Positions 7,380-15,690 of a stretch of DNA of 64,000 nt are shown here, piece by piece. Each line of letters opens with the position of its first letter. Positions within the stretch are counted from its first letter, which is position 1. The notes under the pieces were generated by a model, which had not been told where the DNA came from, did no database searches, and saw only the letters and a list, made by a program, of their open reading frames with translations. A program made the translations under genes and the position numbers. The stretch is from Rhodococcus sp. IEGM 1379 (GTDB taxonomy: Bacteria > Actinomycetota > Actinomycetes > Mycobacteriales > Mycobacteriaceae): NCBI RefSeq assembly GCF_030056815.1, contig NZ_JASHKR010000011.1, positions 1-64,000 of the forward strand, given 5' to 3'.

Positions 7380-8399
7380 CTACATCTGGAGCAGGACCTT
7401 GATGGCCCGGCGCTCATCCATCGCCCGATACGCCTGCGCGGCGTCCTCGAACGGAAGGGTGAGGTCGAAGACCTTGCCCGGGTTGATCTTTCGGTCCCAG
7501 ATAAGATCGATCAGCTCGGGCAGGAACCGGCGGACCGGTGCAGGGCCCCCGTGCAGATGCACACCGGAGAAGAACAGCTCCTCGCCCGGCAACTGCACAT
7601 CATGGGAGACACCCACGTAGCCGACATGACCGCCGGGACGAGTGGAACGAATCGCCTGCATCATCGACTCCTGCGTACCGACGGCCTCGATCACCGAGTG
7701 CGCGCCGAGCCCGCCCGTGAGCTCCTTGATCCGGGCCACACCGTCGTCGCCGCGCCCTTCGACAATGTCGGTGGCGCCGAATTCGCGGGCCAGCGCCTGC
7801 CGGTCGGCATGACGTGACATGGCGATGATCCTCTCGGCACCGAGCTGCTTGGCGGCGAGAACACCCAGCAGGCCAACAGCTCCATCACCAACGACGGCCA
7901 CCGTCTTCCCCGGTCTCACCTCGGCGGCGACCGCGGCGAACCAGCCGGTGCCCAGCACATCCGAGGCCGCCAGCAGCGACGGGATCAGATCGGGATCAGG
8001 CATGCCGGGTGTCGCGACGAGAGTGCCGTCGGCGTGGGGGATACGGGCACGCTCGGCTTGGGTGCCGATCATTCCCATGGGCTCGACATGCACGCAGCGG
8101 GACTGGTAGCCGGCCTGGCAGATCTCGCAGGTGTTGTCCGAGGCCATGAAGGACCCGACGACGAAATCGCCCCCTTTTATGGTCCTCACGTCGGCGCCGA
8201 TCTCTTCGACCACCCCGACGTACTCGTGGCCCATCGGAGCGTCAGCCACGTTATCGGCTCCGCGGTAGGGCCACAGGTCCGAGCCGCACACGCAGGATGC
8301 GGTGACTCGGATGATCGCGTCGGTAGGCGCGATGATTCTGGGGTGCGTGCGGTCCTCGACACGGATATCGCCAGGTGCGTGCATGATGACTCCACGCAT
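7380..8399 (-). CDS. Zinc-dependent alcohol dehydrogenase (MDR family)
   Basis: ATG 8399 lies about 8 bases after GAGGAGA and gives 339 residues. The protein shows the catalytic-zinc Cys in ASCVCGSDLW and MGHEYVG. The structural-zinc lobe has only three obvious Cys (CEICQAGYQSRC), one fewer than usual. The coenzyme-binding fold has VVGDGAVGLLGV. This family oxidises alcohols or reduces aldehydes with NAD(P). It is the first gene of the SDR cluster and is divergent from an MmyB-type regulator, 135 bp away, which probably controls it. Confidence 0.88.
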   Translation of the reverse strand: MRGVIMHAPGDIRVEDRTHPRIIAPTDAIIRVTASCVCGSDLWPYRGADNVADAPMGHEYVGVVEEIGADVRTIKGGDFVVGSFMASDNTCEICQAGYQSRCVHVEPMGMIGTQAERARIPHADGTLVATPGMPDPDLIPSLLAASDVLGTGWFAAVAAEVRPGKTVAVVGDGAVGLLGVLAAKQLGAERIIAMSRHADRQALAREFGATDIVEGRGDDGVARIKELTGGLGAHSVIEAVGTQESMMQAIRSTRPGGHVGYVGVSHDVQLPGEELFFSGVHLHGGPAPVRRFLPELIDLIWDRKINPGKVFDLTLPFEDAAQAYRAMDERRAIKVLLQM

Positions 8400-8534
8400 G
8401 ATGTGCACTCTCCTCACAATCGATTACTTGCTCAATCCCCAGCACACCACTTATCGCGTGCGGACGGGAGTCCCGGTTGGTAGAGGTACTGCAAGGGACT
8501 CCCTCGACACCGGGGCCTCGACTACCGTCGACGT

Positions 8535-9431
8535 ATGGACAATCGAGCGGAAGTCCGGCAATTCCTGACCTCCCGTGGCGCCCTGGTCACTCCGGAACAG
8601 GTCGGACTCCCAGCGGGAACCAATCGGCGGGTCGAGGGGCTTCGCCGTAGTGAGGTCGCGACCCTGGCCGGGGTGAGCATCGAGTACTACACACGGATAG
8701 AACGCGGCGCAATCAGCGGTGCCTCACCCGAGGTGCTCGACAGTCTTTCCAAGGCGCTGTGCCTTGATGATGCCGAGCGTGCGCATCTGTTCGATCTCGC
8801 CCATGCAGCAAGTCCCGTGGCCAGGCCCCCGCGGCGCCGCAATTCGAAGACGTGGCTGCCGCACCAGAGTCTGCAGTGGGCCCTCGACGCGATCACCGCC
8901 GGCCCGGCATTCGTCCGCAACGGGCGCATGGACATCCTTGCTGTCAACATGCTGGCCCGCGCGTTCTACGGGGACGTCTACGACATGCCGGGCCAGCCGC
9001 CGAACATCGCCCGATTCACCTTCCTCGACGAGCGGGCACGTGACTTCTACCCCGACTGGGATCTCTTTGCCGAGGTGACGGTCGCTATTTTGCGTACCGA
9101 AGCCGCTCGCGACCCACACAACAAGGAACTTCACGATCTCATCGGCGAGCTCAGCACTCGTTGCGAAGACTTTCGTCGTCGGTGGAGCGCACACAATGTC
9201 AGACACCACGGCACCGGTTCCAAGACATTCCACCACCCCGTCGTCGGTGAACTCACCCTTGCGTACGAGGGGCTCGAGATGGCGGCCGAACCCGGCCTGA
9301 CACTAACCATCTACACCGCAGAGCCGGGCTCGCAATCCGAACAAGCGCTGCGGCTGCTCGCCTCGTGGGCTGCCAGCGAATATGGTGCTCCGGTTCCCGC
9401 TTCGCCGGCAAAGGAATCCACCGACCACTGA
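8535..9431 (+). CDS. MmyB-type helix-turn-helix regulator
   Basis: The 298-residue protein begins with an XRE-like HTH (LRRSEVATLAGVSIEYYTRI) within residues 30-60, preceded by RGALVTPEQVGLP. The rest is the PAS-like ligand-binding domain of MmyB regulators (LQWALDAITAGPAFVRNGRM, then DFYPDWD). In actinomycetes such regulators often sit divergently from short dehydrogenase genes and respond to small ligands, some proposed to be fatty acids. Here it faces the ADH/SDR cluster. The last part of a dead paralogue overlaps its 3' end on the other strand. Confidence 0.9.
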   Translation: MDNRAEVRQFLTSRGALVTPEQVGLPAGTNRRVEGLRRSEVATLAGVSIEYYTRIERGAISGASPEVLDSLSKALCLDDAERAHLFDLAHAASPVARPPRRRNSKTWLPHQSLQWALDAITAGPAFVRNGRMDILAVNMLARAFYGDVYDMPGQPPNIARFTFLDERARDFYPDWDLFAEVTVAILRTEAARDPHNKELHDLIGELSTRCEDFRRRWSAHNVRHHGTGSKTFHHPVVGELTLAYEGLEMAAEPGLTLTIYTAEPGSQSEQALRLLASWAASEYGAPVPASPAKESTDH

Positions 9432-9800
9432 CCCCAGGACGCGAGGCGGCCCTTTTGCACGAACGTCGGGGTACCGATCATGCCGTCGAGGATGCGTTGC
9501 ACGCTGGTGTAGATCTCTTGCGGGGGCTGGGCGTCGCTTTCGGGGGTGTGTCACTATGTGCGGTTCTTCGACGACACCAGGTGCTGCTCGGGCGAGGTTG
9601 AACAGGTGCTCGTGTTCCGCGGCGTTTTCAGTGCCCGTGCGATTGCCTCCAGGGCCGTGTCGGAGACACCGAGATGCTGCCTCGCTCGACCCGGGTGTAG
9701 TACTCGACGCTCACTCCAGCTTGCAGTGAACTTCTTCGCGGCGTAGGTCTGGCACCCGCCGTACGCCGCCGAAGTCCTTGCTGGACACGTGGACTCGGTC
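9432..9800 (-). pseudogene. Decayed second MmyB-type regulator
   Basis: Reading leftwards, three frames carry pieces in the correct order: RRVPDLRREEV, then AGVSVEYYTRVERGSIS, then AEHEHLFNLARAAPGVVEEP, then VQRILDGMIGTPTFVQKGRL. These align with the intact regulator at 8535-9431 but are separated by frameshifts, and the ligand domain stops after about 25 residues. It is a pseudogene that converges tail-to-tail on its functional relative. Confidence 0.75.
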
Positions 9801-9810
9801 CAACAACGTA

Positions 9811-9837
9811 GTGTTGCGTCGACCGGTTGAATTCGCC
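9811..9837. repeat. 27-bp direct repeat, copy 1 (IS30-type end)
   Basis: GTGTTGCGTCGACCGGTTGA and the next seven bases recur at 9955-9981 with one mismatch. The second copy lies directly behind the stop of an IS30 transposase fragment, where the element's terminus should be, so both are probably IS ends. Confidence 0.55.
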
Positions 9838-9845
9838 ATCGACGT

Positions 9846-9950
9846 GAAGTCGATGCAGTTGCTGATGCACTCAACAATCGCCCTCGTAAAGAGCTCAAAT
9901 GGCGAACGCCAGCGGAAGTCCTTGCCGAACAAATACACTCACACCGGTAG
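9846..9950 (+). pseudogene. C-terminal fragment of an IS30-type transposase
   Basis: In one frame this reads REVDAVADALNNRPRKEL, then KWRTPAEVLAEQ and a TAG stop at 9948-9950. That is the normal tail of IS30 transposases. Nothing upstream belongs to the same gene. It lies between the two 27-bp repeats. Confidence 0.7.
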
Positions 9951-9954
9951 TACG

Positions 9955-9981
9955 GTGTTGCGACGACCGGTTGAATTCGCC
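9955..9981. repeat. 27-bp direct repeat, copy 2 (IS30-type end)
   Basis: This is the partner of 9811-9837, one base different. It starts five bases after the stop codon of the IS30 fragment, and an IS3-type fragment is joined directly to its right edge. Confidence 0.55.
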
Positions 9982-10305
9982 CAGTACACATCAATTTCCT
10001 TCGCGGAAACGCTTGCGCTGGAAGGGATTGCGGCTTCAATTGGAAGCGTCGGCGACGCCTACGACAACGCCCTTGCGAAGTCGACAATCGGACTTTTCAA
10101 GACAGAAGCAGTTTCCAAGAGCAGTCCGTTTCTGCAAAGGGCGATCAAGACGATCGACGACATCGAATTCGCGACGATGGAATGGGTGGATTGGTTCAAT
10201 ACCCGCCGCCTGCACAGCACCTTGGACTACGTCACTCCCGACGAGTTCGAGGCCATCTATTACTCTCAATTATCGATTCTCCAGCCGGAGATGTCGCCAG
10301 CATAG
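9982..10305 (+). pseudogene. C-terminal fragment of an IS3-family transposase (OrfB)
   Basis: The frame QYTSISFAETLALEGIAASI, SVGDAYDNALAKSTIGLFKTE and FNTRRLHSTLDYVTPDEFEA is the end of the IS3-family integrase core. It includes the last catalytic Glu region (in related enzymes DNALAES; here Lys replaces Glu in DNALAKS). The N-terminal two thirds and OrfA are missing. No start codon of its own is credible. Confidence 0.8.
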
Positions 10306-10539
10306 GAGCGGCAAGAAACCCGGCACGGTTCATGCATGAGGAGTGATTGTCGTTGAGGTAAGCCACGAAGGAAACGTCGACGCGACGCGGTCGAGGGCCT
10401 GGATCTGCGACTTCTTGTCCACGCGCAATGCGATCGCGTTCTCCTTGAGTACCTGACAAGCGCCGTCACTTTTGGCTATTCGCACATTAGTTTCCGGATT
10501 TACTTGCTATCCGTTCAGTAAAGTAGTTACGGTGACCGC
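10306..10539. other. Intergenic, no gene seen
   Basis: There is no open frame with coding character. An AT-richer stretch at about 10495-10530, with TTGCTA and TAAAGT, directly before the lipoprotein gene may hold its promoter, but the spacing is not canonical. Confidence 0.3.
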
Positions 10540-12180
10540 ATGCCAAACGAAGTGAGAGCTCAATCACTGTTGCGACATGGCGGAGAGTGCGGTCGCCGTA
10601 GGCGACGGGCGGCGGTCACGTCATTGGTGGCAGGTGTGATCGCAGTCTGCGTGACGGGGTGCACCAGCGATTCTTCGTCGAATGACACCTTCCGGTGGGG
10701 ATACTCAAGTGCATTGAGTTCGTTGAACCCGCAGCGATCGAGCTCATTCGACATCATGTATCTACACCCCGTCTACGATGCCCTAATCAATATCGACGAG
10801 TCCGGAAACTTCGTACCCGGACTGGCTACGCAATGGGAGCTTTCGGCCGACGGCCGTACCTTCGACATGACCTTGCGGCAAGGAGTCACCTTCCAAGATG
10901 GCGCGGAATTCGATGCCAGTGCCGTGAAAAAGACAATTGACCGGGCGAAACTGCCGGAGTCAACGCTGTCGCGGAACCTTGGACTCGTCCACACTGTGGA
11001 GGCCGTCGATCCGCTCCACGTTCGCCTGCACCTCACCGAACTTGGGGGGCAATTACCGAGCCTGCTGGCCACCGAGTCTGGAATGATCATCAGCCCCAAC
11101 GCCGTCGACTCCCCAGATTTGGGCCGAAATCCAGTCGGGGCGGGACCATACAAGGTGGTCTCTTACTCAACCGGCCAAGTTACATATGAAACGTGGGAAG
11201 GCTATTGGGATTCCGAATCAGTGGAGGCGCCTCGTATCAAGATGATCACGATGGCTGACGACAGTGCTCGCATGCGTGCCCTCCAATCAGGTCAGCTCGA
11301 CGCTGCGTACTTGCGGCCGTCGCAGCGCGCGCGGATTGAATCGGCTACTGACCTCTACGTGCAAAGCGACCTCCGTACACTAGTTCAGTCGATCGTTGTC
11401 AATACGGGTGTGGTTGGTCTCGACGATCCGCGTGTGCGGCGTGCGCTCTCCTTGGCCATCGATCGTCAGGGAATCGACACGTACTTGCAGAATGGTGGTT
11501 GCACTCCCACGGTTCAGCCATTTATCGATGGATTGTGGCCGCACATCGACGGCCTCGACGATCAAAAAGACGCCGCGTTCGACCCGGATCGCGCACGGGC
11601 GCTGCTCGAAGAAGCCGGATACAACCGCGATCGCCCTCTGAGCTTGACGGTGGCCTCTCCCAACATCTCTCAGTATCAGCTCCTCGCAGAGCTGGTCCTG
11701 GCCAACCTGCGTGCGATCGGGATTCAAGCAGATCTCAACGTCATGGAGACAACACAGACAACTCCGGCGATGCGGGAGGGAAAATTCGATCTGATGGTGA
11801 CGGTGATTGACGTCGGTCGACCGGATCCCACGTCATATGCAGCCGATTACCTGTTGCAGGGTGGTGCTATGAATCCTGGAGGATTTCATGTGCCCGGAGC
11901 CGATGTGCTGCTCGAACAGTCGCGGCGTTCGGTCGATGTCCAGGATCGTGAAGTACCGTTTCGGCATTTGCTCAAGGATGCATTCGACGCGGCCCCGCCG
12001 GTAATTTCGATCTGCGCTCCGGACAACGTCATTGGTGTCCGAAAGGGAGTGCAAGGTTTGGTGGTTCCGCCGGTTGGTGCCTACGAATTCCGTGGAGTGG
12101 AGGACTCCACCGGCACAGATTGCGGCTGCCGGCGGATGCCGATTTCGAAACCGGTGTCCGAATGCCATGCCCAAATGTGA
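10540..12180 (+). CDS. Solute-binding lipoprotein of ABC transporter family 5
   Basis: The 546-residue protein has a basic N-terminus, a hydrophobic helix and the lipobox VTGC, so it is a membrane-anchored lipoprotein. The body has the features of peptide/nickel-type binding proteins: LNPQRSSSFDIMYLHPVYDA, VPGLATQWELSADGRTFDM, LRQGVTFQDGAEFDASAVK and DDPRVRRALSLAIDR. It would bind a peptide, nickel-chelate or other organic solute outside the membrane. No permease or ATPase of this class is adjacent, so it is an orphan or works with a transporter elsewhere. It stands upstream of the DUF35/thiolase-like/LLM genes in the same direction, with a 163-bp gap. Confidence 0.88.
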   Translation: MPNEVRAQSLLRHGGECGRRRRRAAVTSLVAGVIAVCVTGCTSDSSSNDTFRWGYSSALSSLNPQRSSSFDIMYLHPVYDALINIDESGNFVPGLATQWELSADGRTFDMTLRQGVTFQDGAEFDASAVKKTIDRAKLPESTLSRNLGLVHTVEAVDPLHVRLHLTELGGQLPSLLATESGMIISPNAVDSPDLGRNPVGAGPYKVVSYSTGQVTYETWEGYWDSESVEAPRIKMITMADDSARMRALQSGQLDAAYLRPSQRARIESATDLYVQSDLRTLVQSIVVNTGVVGLDDPRVRRALSLAIDRQGIDTYLQNGGCTPTVQPFIDGLWPHIDGLDDQKDAAFDPDRARALLEEAGYNRDRPLSLTVASPNISQYQLLAELVLANLRAIGIQADLNVMETTQTTPAMREGKFDLMVTVIDVGRPDPTSYAADYLLQGGAMNPGGFHVPGADVLLEQSRRSVDVQDREVPFRHLLKDAFDAAPPVISICAPDNVIGVRKGVQGLVVPPVGAYEFRGVEDSTGTDCGCRRMPISKPVSECHAQM

Positions 12181-12343
12181 GAAGGAAGATCCCGCGGCGG
12201 TTGATATCGGGGGCGGCCGTCGGGTCGCATGTTTGCTGCATCTTCCCAGTTAGGCGACCACACGTCAGGGGTTCGCGTAACTCATTTCTTCGACCCCGCG
12301 CTCATAGACCCCCCGCTCATAGACCCTAGGAGGCTCCAGTCAG

Positions 12344-12715
12344 ATGGAATCCAGTACACCTGCAGGCGCAACCCTGCCGATTCGGGCAGTTCGCTGCCTG
12401 CGATGCACGTACATTGCTAGCCCGGTCCAATATTTCGGTTGTGAGCAGTGTGGTGCCCACGGTGACGACCTCGAGGAAGCTGTCCTTTCCGGCGAGGGAA
12501 CAGTTTTGGAGATCGTGAACGTGTACCAGCACCCGGATAGTTCGTTGACCATTCCCGCAGCGATCGGAAGTATCGAACTGATTGAGGGGCCCGTGATCCG
12601 AGCGCGCTTGAACAGCCCTGATCTGGAGCCAGGCTCTAGGGTCGTCGCAGTCGACGAAGCACCAGACGCTGCACTGGGATTGACGTTTGCCCCGGCACAT
12701 CAGAAAGTGAGTTGA
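12344..12715 (+). CDS. Zinc-ribbon/OB-fold protein of the DUF35 family
   Basis: Start ATG follows AGGAGG. The 123-residue protein has a rubredoxin-like zinc ribbon, C18-x2-C21 and C33-x2-C36, then an OB-fold. DUF35 proteins bind acyl-CoA and form complexes with thiolase-like enzymes. In steroid side-chain degradation a DUF35 domain is needed by the Ltp2-type retro-aldolase. Its stop overlaps the start region of the thiolase-like gene, so the two are translationally coupled and probably form a complex. No catalytic residues of its own are expected. Confidence 0.85.
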   Translation: MESSTPAGATLPIRAVRCLRCTYIASPVQYFGCEQCGAHGDDLEEAVLSGEGTVLEIVNVYQHPDSSLTIPAAIGSIELIEGPVIRARLNSPDLEPGSRVVAVDEAPDAALGLTFAPAHQKVS

Positions 12716-12720
12716 ACGAG

Positions 12721-13866
12721 ATGCTGTTGAACGACTACCGGCCGGTGTATGTCATTGGCATCGGATTGCATCGCTACCAGGCGGCCACGGAGACCAGCTA
12801 CGTTCAGCTCGGTGTGACCGCAGTGCGCGAAGCTCTCGCAGATGCGGGAATGGAATGGTCCTCGGTCGAGGCGGCGTACACCGGAACGACGCGACTCGGT
12901 ATGGCGGTTTCGCGTCCGATGCTGCGTCACCTCGGTGCTACAGGAATTCCGATGACGCAGGTGGAGAATGCATCCGCATCGAGTTCCTCGGCCTTCCGGC
13001 TCGCATGTCGAGACGTGGCTGCAGGATTCTCGGACGTGGTGCTGGCCGCCGGGGTGGACAAGGCGGGCAAGGTCAATCGTGGTGAGCAGCTGACCGGAAT
13101 CGCGCCGCACGACGGCGGTTTGGTAGTTCCGTCGGTGCACTACGCACTCCTTGCCGAGGAGTACATGCGGGCGTCGAATGTCGGGGAAGAAGCCATCGCC
13201 CGCGTTGCAGTGAAGAACCACCTCAACGGTTCGAAGAACCCTTATGCGCACCGGCAGAGAGAGCGATCGCTTGACGAGGTTCTCGGTGACCGTCCCATCG
13301 CGGGCTCCCTGAAGCGGCTCGAATGCTGCCCGATCGGTGAAGGGGCATCGGCGGTTCTGGTTGTCTCCGATGATGCGATCGACCGACTCGGTCTGGACCG
13401 CTCGCGAGCGGTCCAGGTGCTGTCGTCGACCCAGCGGAGTGAGGAACTGTACGGCGCCAAGAGCTTTGATGTCGAGCTGACAAAAACGACCACGGAACAG
13501 TCATTGGCGGAGGCCGGGATTCGGGCAGAACAGCTCGACGTGGTGGAACTGCACGATGCATTCGCTATCGAGGAGTTGCAGTACACCGAAGCGATGGGAC
13601 TGTGTGGTCAGGGACAGGCATCACGCGAACTTGCCAACGGAGAGTTCGCGATTGGCGGCCGGGTGGCAATCAGTCCGTCCGGGGGTCTGCTGGCGATGGG
13701 GCATCCGATCGGTCCGACCGGAGTCGGGCAGATAGCGGAGATCACCCGCCAGTTGCGCGGTGAAGCGGGGCCTCGCCAGCAGCCGAATTCCACGTACGGA
13801 CTGGCGCATCTGGTCGGGCTGGGTGCGGTCTGCGTGGTGCACGTGTTGGCGGCTGCCGGTCGATGA
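12721..13866 (+). CDS. Thiolase-like protein lacking the catalytic Cys
   Basis: The frame also allows TTG at 12712; ATG 12721 gives 381 residues. The fold is that of SCP2-type thiolases: VENASASSSSAFRLACRD, ELHDAFAIEELQY and GLLAMGHPIGPTG. The nucleophile position, Cys in NACAS of true thiolases, is Ser85 here (codon TCC at about 12973), so normal thiolytic chemistry is unlikely. The His of GHPIGPTG and a Cys in LGAVCVVHVL remain. Ltp2-type aldolases have this same loss and act with a DUF35 partner, as found just upstream. A retro-aldol step on a beta-hydroxyacyl-CoA is therefore the best inference. Confidence 0.85.
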   Translation: MLLNDYRPVYVIGIGLHRYQAATETSYVQLGVTAVREALADAGMEWSSVEAAYTGTTRLGMAVSRPMLRHLGATGIPMTQVENASASSSSAFRLACRDVAAGFSDVVLAAGVDKAGKVNRGEQLTGIAPHDGGLVVPSVHYALLAEEYMRASNVGEEAIARVAVKNHLNGSKNPYAHRQRERSLDEVLGDRPIAGSLKRLECCPIGEGASAVLVVSDDAIDRLGLDRSRAVQVLSSTQRSEELYGAKSFDVELTKTTTEQSLAEAGIRAEQLDVVELHDAFAIEELQYTEAMGLCGQGQASRELANGEFAIGGRVAISPSGGLLAMGHPIGPTGVGQIAEITRQLRGEAGPRQQPNSTYGLAHLVGLGAVCVVHVLAAAGR

Positions 13867-14927
13867 CGACGATGCCGTTGGGGATTGACGCCGTACTGCA
13901 GCCTATTGTCGACGGCGGATCTCGCCGCGGCATTCCGGCCGCTGCGGCGATTCACGAAAAAGCTGGCTATGCAGCAAGTCTCAGTCGCGAGCACAGCGGA
14001 AACGCATTCCTGCCGGTGGCGCTCGCGGCCACGTCGACGGAGAGAATCGAGCTGGGCACTTCGGTATCGATTGCCTTTGCTCGATCTCCCATGGACACGG
14101 CATACGTCGCTCACGATCTGCAGGCGCTCACCGGTGGCCGCTTCGTGCTCGGCCTCGGCACGCAGATTCGCCCGCACATCACCAGACGCTTTTCGATGGG
14201 CTGGGACAAGCCGACAGTCCGAATGGGCGATTACATCACCGCGTTGAGGGAGATCTGGGCTTCGTGGCGGGACGGCACACGACTCCATCATGTCGGACCG
14301 TATTACCAGCACACGTTGATGACGCCGGCGTTCACGCCGCAGGATCACGGACACGGTGATCCGCTCGTTCATCTCGCTGCGGTGGGGCCGGCAATGACGA
14401 ATGTGGCTGCGACACTTGCCGACGGACTGATCTCACATCCGTTCGCGAGTAGTGAGTATCAGCGGCAGATCACCGTTCCGCAGGTGGAAGCGACGTTGAG
14501 CAACCGAGGTCGGTCCCGCGAGAATTTCCGAATTTCCGGTTCGGTACTTGTCGCTACCGGCCGCACCGATGCCGAAATGGATACGGCGATAACGGCATTG
14601 CGGGCACGGATCGCGTTCTACGGGAGCACTCCGGCGTATCGGAAGGTGCTCGAATTTCATGGTTGGGAGGAACTGGGCGATCGTTTGCATGCGTTGTCCG
14701 TGTCCGCCGATCCCGGGAAATGGGACGCGATGGCAGAGGCAATTCCGGACGAGATGCTTCGGGCTATCGGAATCGTCGCGAAGCCCGAGCATCTTGCCGA
14801 CGAAGTGCGCACTCGCTACGAAGGGGTGCTGGAGCGAATCTGCATCAACAACGTCGTCAGTAGTTCAACCGAGATCATCGACGACGTCGTGGCAGATCTG
14901 GTCAGGAAACAGCGAGCTGCCGGTTGA
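13863..14927 (+). CDS. LLM-class (F420-type) oxidoreductase
   Basis: The 354-residue protein overlaps the thiolase-like stop by 4 bp. It has the luciferase-like monooxygenase TIM-barrel plan: FLPVALAATSTERIELGTSV, SPMDTAYVAHDLQALTGGRF, LGLGTQIRPHITRRFSMGWD and HLAAVGPAMTNVAATLADGL. The GTQ(I/V)RPHI... W pattern is that of a mycobacterial F420-dependent subgroup. The reaction may be F420H2-linked reduction or oxidation of a CoA-ester or alcohol, but the substrate is not evident. Position in the DUF35/thiolase-like operon suggests a step in the same pathway. It ends tail-to-tail, overlapping the TetR gene by 26 bp. Confidence 0.88.
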   Translation: MTTMPLGIDAVLQPIVDGGSRRGIPAAAAIHEKAGYAASLSREHSGNAFLPVALAATSTERIELGTSVSIAFARSPMDTAYVAHDLQALTGGRFVLGLGTQIRPHITRRFSMGWDKPTVRMGDYITALREIWASWRDGTRLHHVGPYYQHTLMTPAFTPQDHGHGDPLVHLAAVGPAMTNVAATLADGLISHPFASSEYQRQITVPQVEATLSNRGRSRENFRISGSVLVATGRTDAEMDTAITALRARIAFYGSTPAYRKVLEFHGWEELGDRLHALSVSADPGKWDAMAEAIPDEMLRAIGIVAKPEHLADEVRTRYEGVLERICINNVVSSSTEIIDDVVADLVRKQRAAG

Positions 14928-15540
14928 CCATCTCGATGGCCGTAGACCTGGCTTCGGCCAGGTCTATGTCCTCGGGGTCGACAATGTTGATGAGCACAAC
15001 TCCTCGGAGAATGCCCTGGACCACTGCTGCAGTTCCATCCGGTGACACATCGGGACGGATTGATCCGTCGATGATTCCCTCGCGAACGAATTCGGCGATC
15101 ATCTGCTTCTGCGCGGCGAACGCACTGCGCAGGGCCGCTGCCAATTCGGTGGGGCCGTTCACGGATTCGGTCGCGAGTACCAGCATGGCCTTGGACGGCT
15201 CTGGCGAAGTGGAAAGTCGCGTCAGGTATTGGGAGACGTGGTCGCGGACCCGGTCCAGACCGGTATCTGCGGATTCGGTTCGGCCGACGCCGGTTTCGTC
15301 GAAGTAGACGTCACGGACATGCTCGACGACCGCCTCCATCAACTGCAATTTGGAGCCGAAATGGTAGCCGATCAAGCCGCGGCTGACCCCTGCGATTTCC
15401 TGAATTCGGCTCATGGACGCGGCTTTGTAGCCTTCCGCAGCAAGCACGGTGACTGTGGCGTCGATGAGTGCGCTGCGGGATGCGTTGGTGCGTTCGGTCT
15501 GGGTGAGCGGACTGTCGGAGTTCTTGGTCCGCGGTGGCAA
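14902..15540 (-). CDS. TetR-family transcriptional regulator
   Basis: The frame is open from 15663, but an upstream start would overlap the long hairpin at 15632-15679. TTG 15540, about 12 bases after GGGAGG, gives a normal length of 212 residues; ATG 15597 is the alternative. The N-terminal HTH is clear (AASMSRIQEIAGVSRGLIGY, then HFGSK). The C-terminal ligand domain contains AAVVQGILRGVVLINIVDP. It lies between the DUF35/thiolase-like operon and the enoyl-CoA hydratase gene. TetR proteins in such places often sense acyl-CoA and repress the neighbouring catabolic genes; that role is inferred here. Confidence 0.87.
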   Translation of the reverse strand: MPPRTKNSDSPLTQTERTNASRSALIDATVTVLAAEGYKAASMSRIQEIAGVSRGLIGYHFGSKLQLMEAVVEHVRDVYFDETGVGRTESADTGLDRVRDHVSQYLTRLSTSPEPSKAMLVLATESVNGPTELAAALRSAFAAQKQMIAEFVREGIIDGSIRPDVSPDGTAAVVQGILRGVVLINIVDPEDIDLAEARSTAIEMVNRQLAVS

Positions 15541-15631
15541 CTTTTTGATTGCGACCTCCCTTGGTGTTTGCTGAACGGCTCGCAAGTATCTAAACATGCA
15601 AGTGCAGCTTCGGATGAATGTTCCCAGACTA

Positions 15632-15679
15632 AAGACCCGGTTGCGGTGTGAGAAAACCATCACACCGCAACCGGGTCTT
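15632..15679. terminator. Strong hairpin between tetR-type and enoyl-CoA hydratase genes
   Basis: A perfect 19-bp stem (15632-15650 with 15661-15679) and 10-base loop lies 12 bp past the stop of the enoyl-CoA hydratase gene. Read leftwards it is followed by TTTAGTCT. It should end the hydratase transcript and insulate the TetR gene. Confidence 0.75.
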
Positions 15680-15690
15680 GTGTGGATCGC

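Noticed and set aside
12280-12330. Short direct repeat CGCTCATAGACCC before the DUF35 gene
   Set aside because: Only two copies of 13 bp with no symmetry; too little to call an operator.
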